From assembly GCA_009599575.1 (NCBI GenBank), contig VWND01000055.1, positions 1 through 50,843 of the forward strand: DNA of 50,843 nt, in the 5' to 3' direction. The notes beneath the pieces are model-generated. The model was not told the origin of the DNA, did not search any database, and worked only from the letters and a program-made list of their open reading frames with translations. Below, one piece after another: positions 23,775 through 33,491 of the stretch. The DNA comes from Blumeriella jaapii (Eukaryota; Ascomycota; Leotiomycetes; Helotiales; Drepanopezizaceae). The stretch's first letter is position 1. Every line of letters begins with the position of its first letter. Both the position numbers and the translations under genes were made by a program.

Positions 23775-24040
23775 TATAACGATTTAATTAATCGAAAGGC
23801 TGGAAAATCAATTAATTAATCGTCGTATTTATATAATATAAAAAACGAGCTTTTGGTTCTGTAACAAAAATATTTATTTAGAATTAACAACTGCAAAAAA
23901 CAAAAGTTGCTAAAAAAAAAAAGTCTTATATATATAAATAGTTTTCACAGTTAATAAAAAGACCCATCAGGAGACCAGGGAGCTTGCAACTATACGTAGT
24001 TGCTGGGGTGACACGAGGGGCAAACGAGTGAGTCGTTACA
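23775..24040 (-). repeat. 5' LTR of E3 (right)
   Basis: 266 bp from TATAACGATTTAATTAATCG to GAGTCGTTACA, minus orientation. The outer end is little mutated (ACACGAGGGGCAAACGAGTG) while the inner half is strongly AT-shifted. It is followed by GATTG, the decayed right copy of target duplication GGTTG. Confidence 0.94.
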
Positions 24041-24045
24041 GATTG

Positions 24046-27000
24046 GCCGAATATTAAGTTTTATTAAATTATAATAAACGTAAGCTTTATTGGCCGAAAT
24101 TTTACCCTTTTATAGCTTTTTACGCTCGTTGTATTAAAATTTTTTATTTGCACCTTCGAAAGATTTAATTTCGCTATTAAAACGACGCTGTAAAACGTAA
24201 CAAAAACTTTGACCAATTGTAGCAGATTTACGACGCTGTACGAAGCGCGAAAAAGTCGAATTTTATTCGCGGTGCCAATTTCGATAACGACGCCAATAGA
24301 ATAATACAAAAAATCACACCATTATTTTCCCAGGCTGACGATCCCTTTTTTTTATTTTTTTTTTTTTTTTTCTTTTCGTTAAAACAGCTTTCTCGTTTTA
24401 CGAAAAACAATTATATTAAAAACCGAAAAAGGGTTTTCGCCGCGATGGCCTTTCAGCTTAATATAATCGATAATTTAAATAAGCCATTTTTTAAACTTTT
24501 TAAACGACCAGTTCGAAAACGAATTTTTTAATTTACTGCTTATTTAATTTTTATTTGTCAGATTATTATATACGCTTTTAAATTGATTTTCAGAAAAAAA
24601 GCAATTAAAATGTTTTTAACTTTTCTATACGAAATCGACAAAATACTAAACGACCTTACGTATAATACTTTTTTCAAAACCTAATTTTATATTTTTTTCG
24701 AACGTTTTAAAATCAACGAAATATCGATTTCGTTCTTTTTAATCAGCTTAGTAAAGCTAACTTCGAATAAACTTTTTTTCGAATTTTTTTCTTCGAAATA
24801 TAAAAACTTCGAATACGTGTTTTTTAAGGCCGCCAGTAACGAGCTAGCTTTTTACCGGCCTTACGACTATAAAATCGAGCTTATTATAAATAAAAAAAAG
24901 CTAAAATATACTTTTTTGTATAAAATATCGATTTTAAAATTCGAAATTGTTAAAATCTATTTGTAAAATAATTTTAACAAAGGTTTTATCGAATTTTTTA
25001 CCGCTTTTTTCGCTGTTTTAATACTTTTCGCTAAAAAACCCGACGGTTTATTGCGTTTTTATATCGATTATCGAACTTTTAATAATATTATTTGTAAAAA
25101 TCGCTATTTTTTCTTTTTTATCGATAAAACTTTTATTCGTTTTTCGAAAGCGCGAATTTTTACAAAATTCGATATTCGTTAAGCTTTTTATAAAATTCGA
25201 ATAAATTCCGTTAATAAAAAACTAACGACGTTTCGTACGCGTTACGGCGCTTATAAATGCAAAATGCTATTTTTTGGCCTTATTAATAAATCCGTAATTT
25301 ACCAACGCTATATAAACGACGTTTTCTTCGATTATTTAAACGATTTTTGCATTGCATATTTAAATAATATTTTTATTTATTCGTTCGACTTTTTAAAATA
25401 CGCTATATACGTTCGCAAAATGCTTCAAAAGCTCGCTAACGCTGAATTACAGGCCGATATTCGGAAATCTGAATTTAACGTTATTCGGACCCGTTATCTA
25501 AGCTTTATTATTTTTATTAAAAGTCTAAAAGTAAATTCAAAAAAAATCTTCGTAATCGCTTATTAAAAACCTTTTATTATTATAAAAAATATATAAAGCT
25601 TTTTTAGTTTTTTTAACTTTTACCGACGTTTTATTCGAAATTACGGTATAATTACAAAGCTTCTGGTCTATTTAACCAAAGCTAACGTTTTTTACAATTT
25701 CACTTTTAAATATCAGAAAAGTTTCGATTTTTTTATATTAGCTTTTATTATTACACCAGTTTTATAATATTACAAGCAAAACCTTTTTTGCATATTAAAA
25801 ACTAACGCTTCCGACGGCGTAATAATTTTTATGCTTTCGTAATTTTATAATAACGACTGGCTTTTAATCGCTTATTTCAGCAAAACTATAATTTTCGCAA
25901 AGCTGAATTACGTCGTATACGACAAAAAAATATTCGCAATCGTAAGATTTCTAAGCAATTTTCGTGCTAAATTAATTAATTTAATTTATTAAATTAAAAT
26001 AATTACTAATTATAAAGCCTTAGAATATTTTATAGTTAAATTTTTAAACGCTCGATAAACACGCTGGGCCGAGTTTCTCGCCGATTATAACTTTTTTATT
26101 ACGTACAAATTAAATAAATATAATTTTTTAACTGACGTATTAACACGTCGTATAAGCGAATTCGACCGCCAAAATTTTTTTAAACGTATTTAACGTTTGC
26201 AAATCTTTTTCCGAGCAAATTAAATCGATTATCGCTTTTTAATTAAAAAATTTCGATTTTCCACGATTTTCGAAACAGCTGTTTTTATCGTTGAAATAGC
26301 TGATTTTTTTTTCGTATTTCGTATCGTTGACCAAATTTTCTACGCTAATCGCATAGCTAGCAGCCTGATAGTTTTTCGAAAAAAAGCTGTACGAAACGCT
26401 ACGAAAAAAAACGACGATAATAATACTTCGTATATATTTAAACGCGATTTGCTATTATATTACGGTCGCTTAATAATATCAAACGTCGATTATTTTAGTT
26501 TGATTTTTATACGAAAAATGTACGATTAAATTTCCACCGTTTATTTTAGCGTTCGCAAAACTACGCAATTGCTTTCGAACCAATATTATTAACGAAATAT
26601 AACAGCTTTTGTAAAATAATATTATCGCAACTGCTACGCTTATCGAAAAAATTTTGTTTTAAAAAATAAGCGTTCCGGCTTTTTTCAGCTTTTTTTTGTT
26701 TTTAACCATTTTTAAAAGCATATTATAATAAATTTTTGCAATTTTAATAAAAACAAATACGATTACGATAACGTATTCGTAATAATAAATCGCTTTTCCA
26801 AATAAATTATTTCGATTTTTTGTTATAAAAATATCGACGTTCGAAGCTTCGCTAAATTATATATATTCCACGTATATAAGTATTTTGGCCTTTTAAAAAG
26901 TATTATTAGCGATCGTAGCTTTTAATATTAATTTATTTTCTGATCTGAATTAAATAAAATATTCGATACGCAACTGAAGCTTTCGACAGCCGCTTATTTC

Positions 27001-27922
27001 AAAACCGACGGTCAAACCGAAATTTATAATTAATATTTGTAAAAACGCTTTCGACCTTTCGTAAACTTTTATTAAAACGATTAAAACGAATTTTTTTTAA
27101 TAATAAATTTCGTTTAAATAATTCTTTTTTACGAAAGTTTAAATAGCCTTTTATTTTTTGAAATTATATACGATTATATTTCCTATATTAATTGAAACTG
27201 GAAGCTCGATACTTTCTTTTTTTCCAATTTTTTATATAAGCTAAACGCAAACGAAGCTCGTACGTACGCTCGCCGCCATTACGACGCCTAGAACCTCGCC
27301 AAATCGCATTTTTAATAAGCTTACGATAAAATAAAAAAAAATGCGAACAAATCTCGCCGCGCGATCGATTTTAACGTTAGCGATTACGTATAGCTTGATA
27401 TGCGTTTATTTTCGATCTTCCGGCCTTTTCGCAAATTCGACAATCCTACAAACGGCCTTTTTAAAATTATAGCCAAAATTTTCGACAACGTTTTTAAGCT
27501 AAATCTTTTTAGTATTATAAACGTACATCCAGTTTCTCACGCTAATCGAATGCGTAAAACAGCTAACGACGCGCTTTTAAATTAAATTAATTTAGCTTTT
27601 GAATTTATTAATATAATTAATAAATTTAAATACAGAATCGAAAAATTAATCGCTTATCGAATACAGCGGAAAACCTTTTAGTACAAAGCTTTTTAAATAA
27701 GCTTATAAAAATCTCACGTAGTACTCCGCGTCTGATTTTATATATGCTTTTTTAAAAATACGCGACTTTCATTTGGCGTATATAAAGCTTCCCGGTCCTT
27801 TTGCAAAATTAATAAATTGGCTAAAAGCGTATTCCGAAGATTTGAATTCGTACGATCACTTGGATAGTAACGTATTAATAAATAAAAGTTCGAAGGCGCG
27901 CTTTTTTCGGACGGGGGGGTAG
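24046..27922 (+). pseudogene. E2 pol: protease end, RT, RNase H, integrase, chromodomain, RIP-degraded
   Basis: The frame resumes from 4794. The 36-nt motif is at 24261-24296. RT lies at about 24840-25565 (LFAKKPDGLLRFYIDYR; catalytic YLNN at 25357-25368; KLANAELQADIRKSEFNVIR). RNase H is about 25800-26180, integrase core about 26720-27190, GPY/F-like module 27370-27590 (LDNPTNGLFKIIAKIF-like), and chromodomain about 27600-27770. The gene ends in TAG at the junction with the LTR, just after a G-run (GACGGGGGGGTAG, 27911-27923 region) that is the best preserved polypurine tract of the family here. Confidence 0.84.
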
Positions 27923-28179
27923 TATAACGACTCGCCCTTCGTGTTACTCCAGCAACTACGTGTAGCTGCAAACTCCCTGGTTTTCTGATGGGTTTCTTAT
28001 TAATTATAAAAACCATTTATATATATAAGACTTTTTTTTTTTAGCAATTTCTGCCTTTTGCAGTTGTTAATTTTAAATAAATATTTTTGTTACAGAACCA
28101 AAGGCTCGTTTTTCATATTATATGAACACGGCGACCAGTTGACTGATCTCCCAGCCCTCCGACTGATTAAATCGTCACA
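27923..28179 (+). repeat. 3' LTR of E2
   Basis: 257 bp, from TATAACGACTCGCCCTTCGTG to AATCGTCACA. It lacks about 9 bp near its start relative to the E2 5' LTR and ends less mutated. Flank AGGCA (28180-28184) does not match the left flank of E2. Confidence 0.93.
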
Positions 28180-28184
28180 AGGCA

Positions 28185-28900
28185 TGTTTTTGCACTAAAA
28201 CTTCTACGTTTTTTTTATAAATGGGAAAAGGAAATTTTTTTTGGTTTATAGCTTTAATGGTACGTTCGCTTTAGTTTTATTTAAAAACGAATTTTATAAA
28301 TTTGGAATATTAATCGAAAATTTCAAAGTTTTGTTTATTAACTTCAAAATGCTTAATAGTTTTGTTGCGAATACTGATTGAAAGGCTAAATAAAAACAAT
28401 TTTCTTTGCTTAATTTCGCTTAAAATCTTTTTGTTAACGAAAACGTCAGAAACTTTCGTATAAATACGATAATAAGCTTTGAGTTTTTTGATTTAGCGAA
28501 TTATTATAACAAACTGTTTAAAAAAAGCGATAATATCGCGGATTTGCTAACGATCGTGGTTTCGGAATTCCGATTTCAAAGCTTTAACTAGCTTACGTTA
28601 GTTTCGAACCCTAATAATCTTTTATTTATTTATCGATTTAATAATATTTTTAATAATTAAATTATAATAGCGAAAAAGTTTATCGAATATTTTAGTTTTA
28701 AAAACTCCGAAATTCTTACAGATTTTTTTATATTTTTCGATAAAATCGGTAATATTGGCGCCATTAAATAAAAGTATACTAAAGAAGCCAGGAAAAGGCA
28801 TGCGGCCTCGTATAAAAAAACGAAAAGCGTCGTTGTCTATAATGCTAATAAAAGTATTAGTAGGGTTTGAATTAAATAAATAAATGTTTTCTAAAATTGT
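28185..28900 (-). pseudogene. Family B Gag remnant (minus)
   Basis: The minus strand reads a gypsy-type Gag: NDAFRFFIRGRMPFPGFF, FNGANITDFIEKYKKICKNF, then KLFRYYN, KALKSEFRNHDR, and KILSEIKQRKLFLFSL. This is the order of a fungal retrotransposon Gag capsid (target sequence 'FxGxNITxFL', 'RLxRYxD', 'KEYRDQD', 'LSxxxRxxxFLxGL'). Stops interrupt it. It ends at the 3' LTR of E2; the minus-strand RT at 1855-2532 is the probable continuation on the other side. It may derive from the same family as 32506-34925, but Gag of that copy is not available for comparison. Confidence 0.72.
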
Positions 28901-29597
28901 AAATTAAAGGTTTTTAGTATAAAAGAAATCGTTTTTAATAAAAAAACTATTAAAAAAATCTTTGTGTTTTCTAAAAAAATTAAATAAAATAAAATTGCGT
29001 TCAAACATTTGAGTAATATATTAAAAAACTTGTTTTTTAATAAGTTAATTAAATTAATATAATATTATTATATAATCCACGGTTTCGATATTCCGTGGCT
29101 CAAGCTAATACACGTACAGCCATCTTTTTATTACTTTTAATAAAAAGCCGCAAATTGTAATTGCTATAATTATAAAGCGTAAAATCAGAAGATTAAGTTT
29201 TCGCCAAGCGTTTAACCAAAAAAATCTAATTCAAAAAGGCCGAACGCAGCGGTCGAAGCGTATAAACTAATATTCGATTTGTTATTTTTAAATAAAAAAG
29301 CGATTTTCGCGCTTTAAATTTCGCACGGTTTAAAATTACCTGACCGTAATTTCAAACGTTTCTGAAATATATTACATTTTTGTAATTTAATAACTGTGCG
29401 TAAAATAGAAAAAGTTATTAAAAATCCTTTATATAATGCAGCTGCGAATAATATTATATAAAAAGTTTTTTAAGCCGTAATAGCGAAATATCGAAATCGA
29501 TTTTAACTGCGAATTTAAAAAATGCATCGGCGAATATATAAAAACGAAATATCGAAGTTTGAATCTTTGCGTAAATTACTAAATATAAAAGTAGATA
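28901..29597. other. AT-rich region 5' of family B Gag; possible decayed leader/LTR
   Basis: The first ~130 bp may still encode the Gag N-terminus on the minus strand. A hairpin with arms CCACGG/CCGTGG lies at 29077-29082/29093-29098. Position relative to Gag suggests a 5' leader and LTR of the minus-strand B element, but I find no second LTR copy to prove it. A basic helix-turn-helix-like frame near 29160-29260 is too weak to name. Confidence 0.35.
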
Positions 29598-29831
29598 GGA
29601 AAACCAGATTAATACGGCCATATGTCGGTAGGTAAGATAATTTAGGGAATTTCTAGAAAAGACTAAAGAAAAGAAAAAAAAAAAAATTAAAAGTATGAAT
29701 TAAACTGCGTGCTTATAATACTATTTAAAAGGATGCTTTGCTTTTATATCTGTTAAAAATAGTCAATGGCAGAGGGTCTCGGAGGGGTTTATGCCTCGAT
29801 CATAGCTAAAACTACCAACTTCCATTAATAC
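29598..29831 (-). repeat. Terminal repeat R of repeat D, inverted copy
   Basis: This is the reverse complement of R at 32241-32505 (shared blocks GGAAAACCAGA, CGGCCATATGTCGGT, GCAAAGCATCC, TATGCCTCGAT). The copy continues after the TRIM insertion to about 30802, where homology ends at CCGTTTTACA. Together with 32241-32505 it brackets 30803-32240 as an inverted repeat of about 255 bp. Confidence 0.85.
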
Positions 29832-30045
29832 TGTTACGATTCTGACCGGTGGTAAATTGCCAGTGGTAATTGCTAGTAGTAATTGCCAATGGTAGGATTA
29901 AGATTTACGCACGGACCCCCACCAACTTGTATTTAATAGTTCAGAGCTCCCGTTACCTTAGAGCTCTTCACCTTAGTATTCAACGTACACGCGTATCTTT
30001 CGGCCCATATCATTCACCATGATCACCCTTAAGCCAGCTGCCATA
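29832..30045 (+). repeat. 5' LTR of the TRIM element
   Basis: 214 bp, TGTTACGATT...GCTGCCATA. It contains three imperfect 13-14 bp repeats of the type ATTGCCAGTGGTA (about 29855-29900), a TATTTAATA box near 29931-29939, and ACCTTAGTATT (29970-29980), which is complementary to the primer-binding site. Confidence 0.94.
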
Positions 30046-30046
30046 T

Positions 30047-30057
30047 AATACTAAGGT
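30047..30057 (+). promoter_or_regulatory. TRIM self-complementary primer-binding site
   Basis: AATACTAAGGT starts one base after the 5' LTR and is the exact reverse complement of ACCTTAGTATT at 29970-29980 in the LTR, 31-39 nt downstream of the TATA-like box. Exact 11-nt pairing between the transcript 5' end and the PBS is the known self-priming arrangement of Tf1/sushi-type elements. No match to a usual tRNA 3' end (TGG...) is seen. Confidence 0.75.
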
Positions 30058-30078
30058 CAAACAAACACACACACTCCG

Positions 30079-30118
30079 CTGGGAAGCTTTGTATCTAGCT
30101 GGGAAGCTTTGTATCTAC
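30079..30118 (+). repeat. 20-bp tandem duplication in the TRIM interior
   Basis: GCTGGGAAGCTTTGTATCTA occurs twice in direct succession. It contains a HindIII-like AAGCTT. No coding role is visible. Confidence 0.85.
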
Positions 30119-30375
30119 GATTAAGAATTCGATCTGCCTCTGCAACTCGTATTCCTTACGCCACCCGTACCGACGATGTATTCATCGGTGCCTCGATCAA
30201 TATTCCCTTCCATTGATCTTGTTTCCAGAAAAAGCTGGAGCCCGTCCCTCATTTCGACCTGCCTCTGCAATTCGAAACCCTCTTCCTTTTAATACGATTC
30301 GACCTTTTCGCTGAGCCTGTCGATCTACCAGAGCTTACATCTGACTGCAAATAATGGCTAGCAACCAACCTTTGC

Positions 30376-30480
30376 TTATACGACAAAACAGCTGGCAACC
30401 TACGCCTGCCTTTGCGACAAAACGGCTGGCAATTTACGCCTGCCTATACGACAAAACGGCTGGCAACCTACGTCTGCCTG
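30376..30480 (+). repeat. Threefold ~38-bp tandem repeat in the TRIM interior
   Basis: Three imperfect units share ACGACAAAACGGCTGGCAA followed by a TACGYCTGCC tail. The units differ by single substitutions. The array is part of the non-coding interior and may have grown by replication slippage. Confidence 0.85.
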
Positions 30481-30563
30481 ATGGATTGAAAGTATGAAAG
30501 GAAATACGGGTTGGGTTTTACGGCTTCAGATCTGGGGACCAGTTCTTCGGAAGGGGGGGGTAG

Positions 30564-30777
30564 TGTTACGATTCTGACCGGTGGTAAATTGCCAGTGGTA
30601 ATTGCTAGTAGTAATTGCCAATGGTAGGATTAAGATTTACGCACGGACCCCCACCAACTTGTATTTAATAGTTCAGAGCTCCCGTTACCTTAGAGCTATT
30701 CACCTTAGTATTCAACGTACACGCGTATCTTTCGGCCCATATCATTCACCATGATCACCCTTAAGCCAGCTGCCACA
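30564..30777 (+). repeat. 3' LTR of the TRIM element
   Basis: 214 bp, TGTTACGATT...GCTGCCACA, preceded by a purine-rich tract AAGGGGGGGG and TAG, followed by target duplication AATAC. It is nearly identical to the 5' LTR. Confidence 0.95.
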
Positions 30778-30802
30778 AATACAAGGTATCACCGTTTTAC
30801 AA

Positions 30803-32240
30803 TAAAAGCAACGAATATTCCCAAAAGCCGACTTCTCTGGCTTTTCGACCGAAAATGTGTTTCAAAATCTATCTGAATTAAACTGCGAATTCGTTAATTA
30901 CGTAAAGTTTCACAACGGAAAACAAGCCACTGCTGTATTTCATAAAAAAAAAAATAGTTATATATAAGCATTATTTCCGACTGGTTAAAATTCAAAAAGC
31001 GCCTACAGCTTTTTTCGCCAATATGCTTTATAGTTTTATTTAATAAGCTTTTAAAATGCATCCCGGCTTTTATTTCGTTATTTTGATTATCCGAAACTTT
31101 GAAAACTGCTGCTTCGTAGCATATTTTAACGTTCCGATCGCTTTAGATTTCGCTGATCCCGACCGTATTATAATTATAAAATTCGATATCGCCGATTTTT
31201 TAAAAAAAAAAAAAATCGAAAATTTTACCGACGTTATTTTCGACTATTACGTTCTGCTTGCATTCGCATATAATTCGGAAATAATCGAAGCTTACTTGCA
31301 ATTATATTACGACGCCAAGCTAATTAAAACCATTCAGAAAAGCCCAGCTTTTTCGTATTTCAGCGCGTTTAAAATAATAGCCTTAGTTATTTTATCGGAT
31401 TACGAAACCGAAAGCTACGAAATAAAAAATAAAATAATTTTTGTTAGCTTTTCGATTAAACAAAAGGTTTTCGTTAAATTCAAAACCTAAAAAACCGACG
31501 GCGCGATATTAATTTATTCGAATAATTATACGGCGCAAAAATACAAAAATTATTTCGAAAACGACGCTTCGATAAACAATTTAATATTATTTATTTTGCG
31601 ACGAAAGCAATTATAATATTTTCGATAATTTCGATTGCAAACGATTATTTTCGAATCATTTCGTAAAATAGTTTTTTTTACAAGCTTCGAAACCTTTTTA
31701 AAAATATTCGTCGGTAAACAATCGTAATCCGACCTATTAGTTTTACGCGAAGCAAAAGCGTTAATCGGTTTTAATTACGATAAACTAGTCGATTATTTCT
31801 ACGATTTTAATATAAAACTTTTCAGCGCCTTTTGCAAAGCGTAAAACCACGTACAAAAGCTGAAATCTATTATTTACGAAAAAAAATCGTAAAAAGCCCC
31901 CGTCGCCGCGACGCCTAATAATATTATCGACAAAAAAGCTATTAAAACGTTCGTACGTCAAAACGATACCTCGATTAACGCTTTATCCAGCTATTTTTCA
32001 AAAAAGCGGAATAAACAAAATAATTTAAACGATAAGCGAAACGCTATTTCTCCGTAAAAACCAATAGCAAAAAAGCCAAAAACGGATTAAAAACCCGAAA
32101 AAGCGTAAAACTAAAAAATTAAATTTGTAATTAATTAATTTTTAAATCATATAAAATAAACTAAATTGCATTTATTAAAATTATGTTTTTTTTTGGTCGT
32201 AGTCAAAAACGACTACGTATATTATTTAAAACAAAATATA
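30803..32240 (+). pseudogene. Repeat D core segment, unknown protein remnant (copy 1)
   Basis: I do not recognise this gene. The plus strand has a 144-codon open stretch at 31056-31490 (MHPGFYFVILII start; internal FADPDRIIIIKFDIADF, then IIEAYLQLYYDAKLIKTIQK, SDYETESYEIKNK). After one stop the same frame continues as TDGAILIYSNNYTAQKYKNY and LILFILRRKQL. A second polar frame lies at about 31735-32090 (LREAKALIGFNYDKLVDYF, SSYFSKKRNKQN, KPIAKKPKT). The same segment recurs at 37440-38546 plus 45239-45559 with matching C-to-T differences and interruptions, so it is a dispersed, RIP-affected repeat. Composition (acidic blocks, Lys-rich tail) suggests a nucleic-acid-related protein, but that is only inference. 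Confidence 0.55.
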
Positions 32241-32505
32241 AAACGGTAATATTTTATATTAATAAAAATTAATAGTTTTAATTATAATCGAAGCATAAAC
32301 TTTTCCGAAACCCTTTGCTACTAACTACCTTCAACAGATATAAAAGCAAAGCATTTTTTTAAATAATATCATAAGCACGCAGTCCAATTTATACCTTCAT
32401 TTATTTTTTTTTCCTTTCTTCAGTTTTTTCTAGGGAATCCCTAGACTATTTTATCCACCGACATATGGCCGTATCAGTCTGGTTTTCCTACCTACTTTTA
32501 TAATA
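32241..32505 (+). repeat. Terminal repeat R of repeat D (copy R1)
   Basis: About 265 bp, from near CGGTAATATTTTATATTAAT to CTACTTTTAT. It contains a TATA-like GATATAAAAGC (about 32337-32347), a pyrimidine-rich stretch, and CGGCCATATGTCGG-type block (here reversed). It recurs at 45560-45845, 45921-46138 and 48001-48170 in the same orientation, and inverted at 29598-30802. It does not begin TG or end CA, so it is not a canonical LTR. A short hairpin (CGTAGTC/GACTACG) lies just inside at about 32206-32225. Confidence 0.8.
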
Positions 32506-33392
32506 ATAAAATATATTTAAAATATCGACAAAATTATAATTTGCTTCGAAAAAGCCAAAGCTATTATTAGCCTTCGATTAAAATTTTGCATGCCCGAAAT
32601 AAATATCGTTGGTTATATAACTGATAGCGCTGGCCGCTATTCTTAACGAAAAAAATTAAAAAGATTTGCGAATAAAAAAAATATAAAAATATTACCGAAG
32701 CCAAAGCTTTTATTAGCGTTATGATTTATTATCGCAATTAAATCAAAAACTTCTTTTAAAAAGCTGCATCCATTTACGCTACGATAAAAAAAAATCGATT
32801 TCGTTTAGAAGAAAAAACAAAGCAAAATTATAAAAGTTTTTAAAAACGATTTTTTATCGGCCTTATCGTTTATACGAATCGATTACAGCCCAAACGCAAA
32901 AAAAATCATTTTAACAGTCGACGCTAGTATTTTCGGTTAAAAAGCTGTATTATAACAAATCGACGAAAACAAAAAACGGCATTTTTTACGATTCGAAAGC
33001 GGCTTATAATCTTTTGCGAAAATACGCTACGATGCTACCAAACGAAAATATCGAAGCGTTTTTAAAATAATAAAAAAAATAAAAAACGAATTATACGGCG
33101 TATATTTTATTTTGGAAACGAACGTAAAATTTTTTATCGATTAATTAAATAAAAAAGCCAATAATTTACTAAAAGCGCTCGTTACCAATTAAATAATTTA
33201 AATACGACTTATGGATTTCGAAATCAAATATATTAAAAAAATAATTAATACAGCGGCAAACGGCTTTTCCAAGCGAAAACGTTTTTATTTATTTAATTTC
33301 GTTAAACAAAACGAATAAAATATCAACGAATAAATCGCTAACGAAATCGGCTGTTTTATTATTTGCGCTTTGAATTTTATAAAGCCGAAACT

Positions 33393-33428
33393 ATTCGCGT
33401 TGCTATTTCGATTAGCACCGCGAGTAAA
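33393..33428 (-). repeat. 36-nt CpG-rich palindromic motif, family B copy 1
   Basis: Plus strand ATTCGCGTTGCTA - 7 nt - TAGCACCGCGAGTAAA. The arms pair with two mismatches. A second copy follows at 33456-33491. The reverse complement shares GCGGTGC and TAGC.ACGC blocks with family A (for example 41035-41071). Confidence 0.75.
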
Positions 33429-33455
33429 AAATATTAATTCTCGGGCCGAAAAAGC

Positions 33456-33491
33456 ATTCGCGTTATTATTTCGGCTAGCACCGCGAATAAA
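33456..33491 (-). repeat. 36-nt CpG-rich palindromic motif, family B copy 2
   Basis: Second direct copy, 63 bp after the first. Its reverse complement begins TTTATTCGCGGTGC, identical over 14 bases to the family A version. Confidence 0.75.

Larger units (their letters stand above)
4795..24040 (-). mobile_element. E3: family A chromovirus (minus), interrupted by E4 and E5
   Basis: E3 runs right to left: 5' LTR 23775-24040, Gag/protease 21390-23774, pol 11470-14961, and a 3' LTR represented by 11204-11469 plus the fragment 4795-5040. Removing E5 (TSD AAAGC) restores continuity between 14961 and 21390 in the protease-RT spacer. Summed length is about 6.4 kb. It inserted into E2 at GGTTG. E4 inserted into its 3' LTR, and that junction was later rearranged, which explains the extra LTR material. 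Confidence 0.85.
2533..28179 (+). mobile_element. E2: family A chromovirus, interrupted by E3/E4/E5
   Basis: The element is read as 2533-4794 joined to 24046-28179, about 6.4 kb once the insert is removed. It has a 5' LTR, Gag and protease start on the left, and the rest of protease, RT, RNase H, integrase, chromodomain and a 3' LTR on the right. The insertion point is marked by GGTTG (4790-4794) and its G-to-A variant GATTG (24041-24045). The outer flanks do not match (TTTCG at 2528-2532, AGGCA at 28180-28184), and the two LTRs differ by more than RIP, so E2 may be a recombinant of two insertions. Confidence 0.85.
29832..30777 (+). mobile_element. TRIM-like non-autonomous LTR retrotransposon, 946 bp, not RIP-degraded
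   Basis: Two 214-bp direct LTRs enclose a 518-bp non-coding interior. Perfect 5-bp flanks AATAC lie at 29827-29831 and 30778-30782. The LTRs differ at two positions only (C/A in AGAGCTCTTCACC and T/C in the last bases). A primer-binding site lies right after the 5' LTR, and a G-run polypurine tract (30551-30560) with TAG lies before the 3' LTR. No Gag or Pol is present, so it must be mobilised by another element. Its PPT-TAG-TGTTACGA junction resembles family A (G-run, TAG, TGTRACGA). GC content is far above the surroundings, so it is recent or below the RIP length limit. Confidence 0.93.

Noticed and set aside
29041..29110. CCACGG...CCGTGG hairpin as a tRNA or primer-binding site
   Set aside because: It lacks other tRNA arms and no adjacent LTR end can be fixed.
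29100..29300. Possible helix-turn-helix (pogo-like) transposase start
   Set aside because: The match rests on a few basic residues in one frame, with no catalytic motifs or terminal repeats nearby.
29598..32505. Classification of 29598-32505 as a TIR DNA transposon
   Set aside because: R also occurs as a direct repeat in head-to-tail units, I found no matching target duplication, and no transposase is recognisable.
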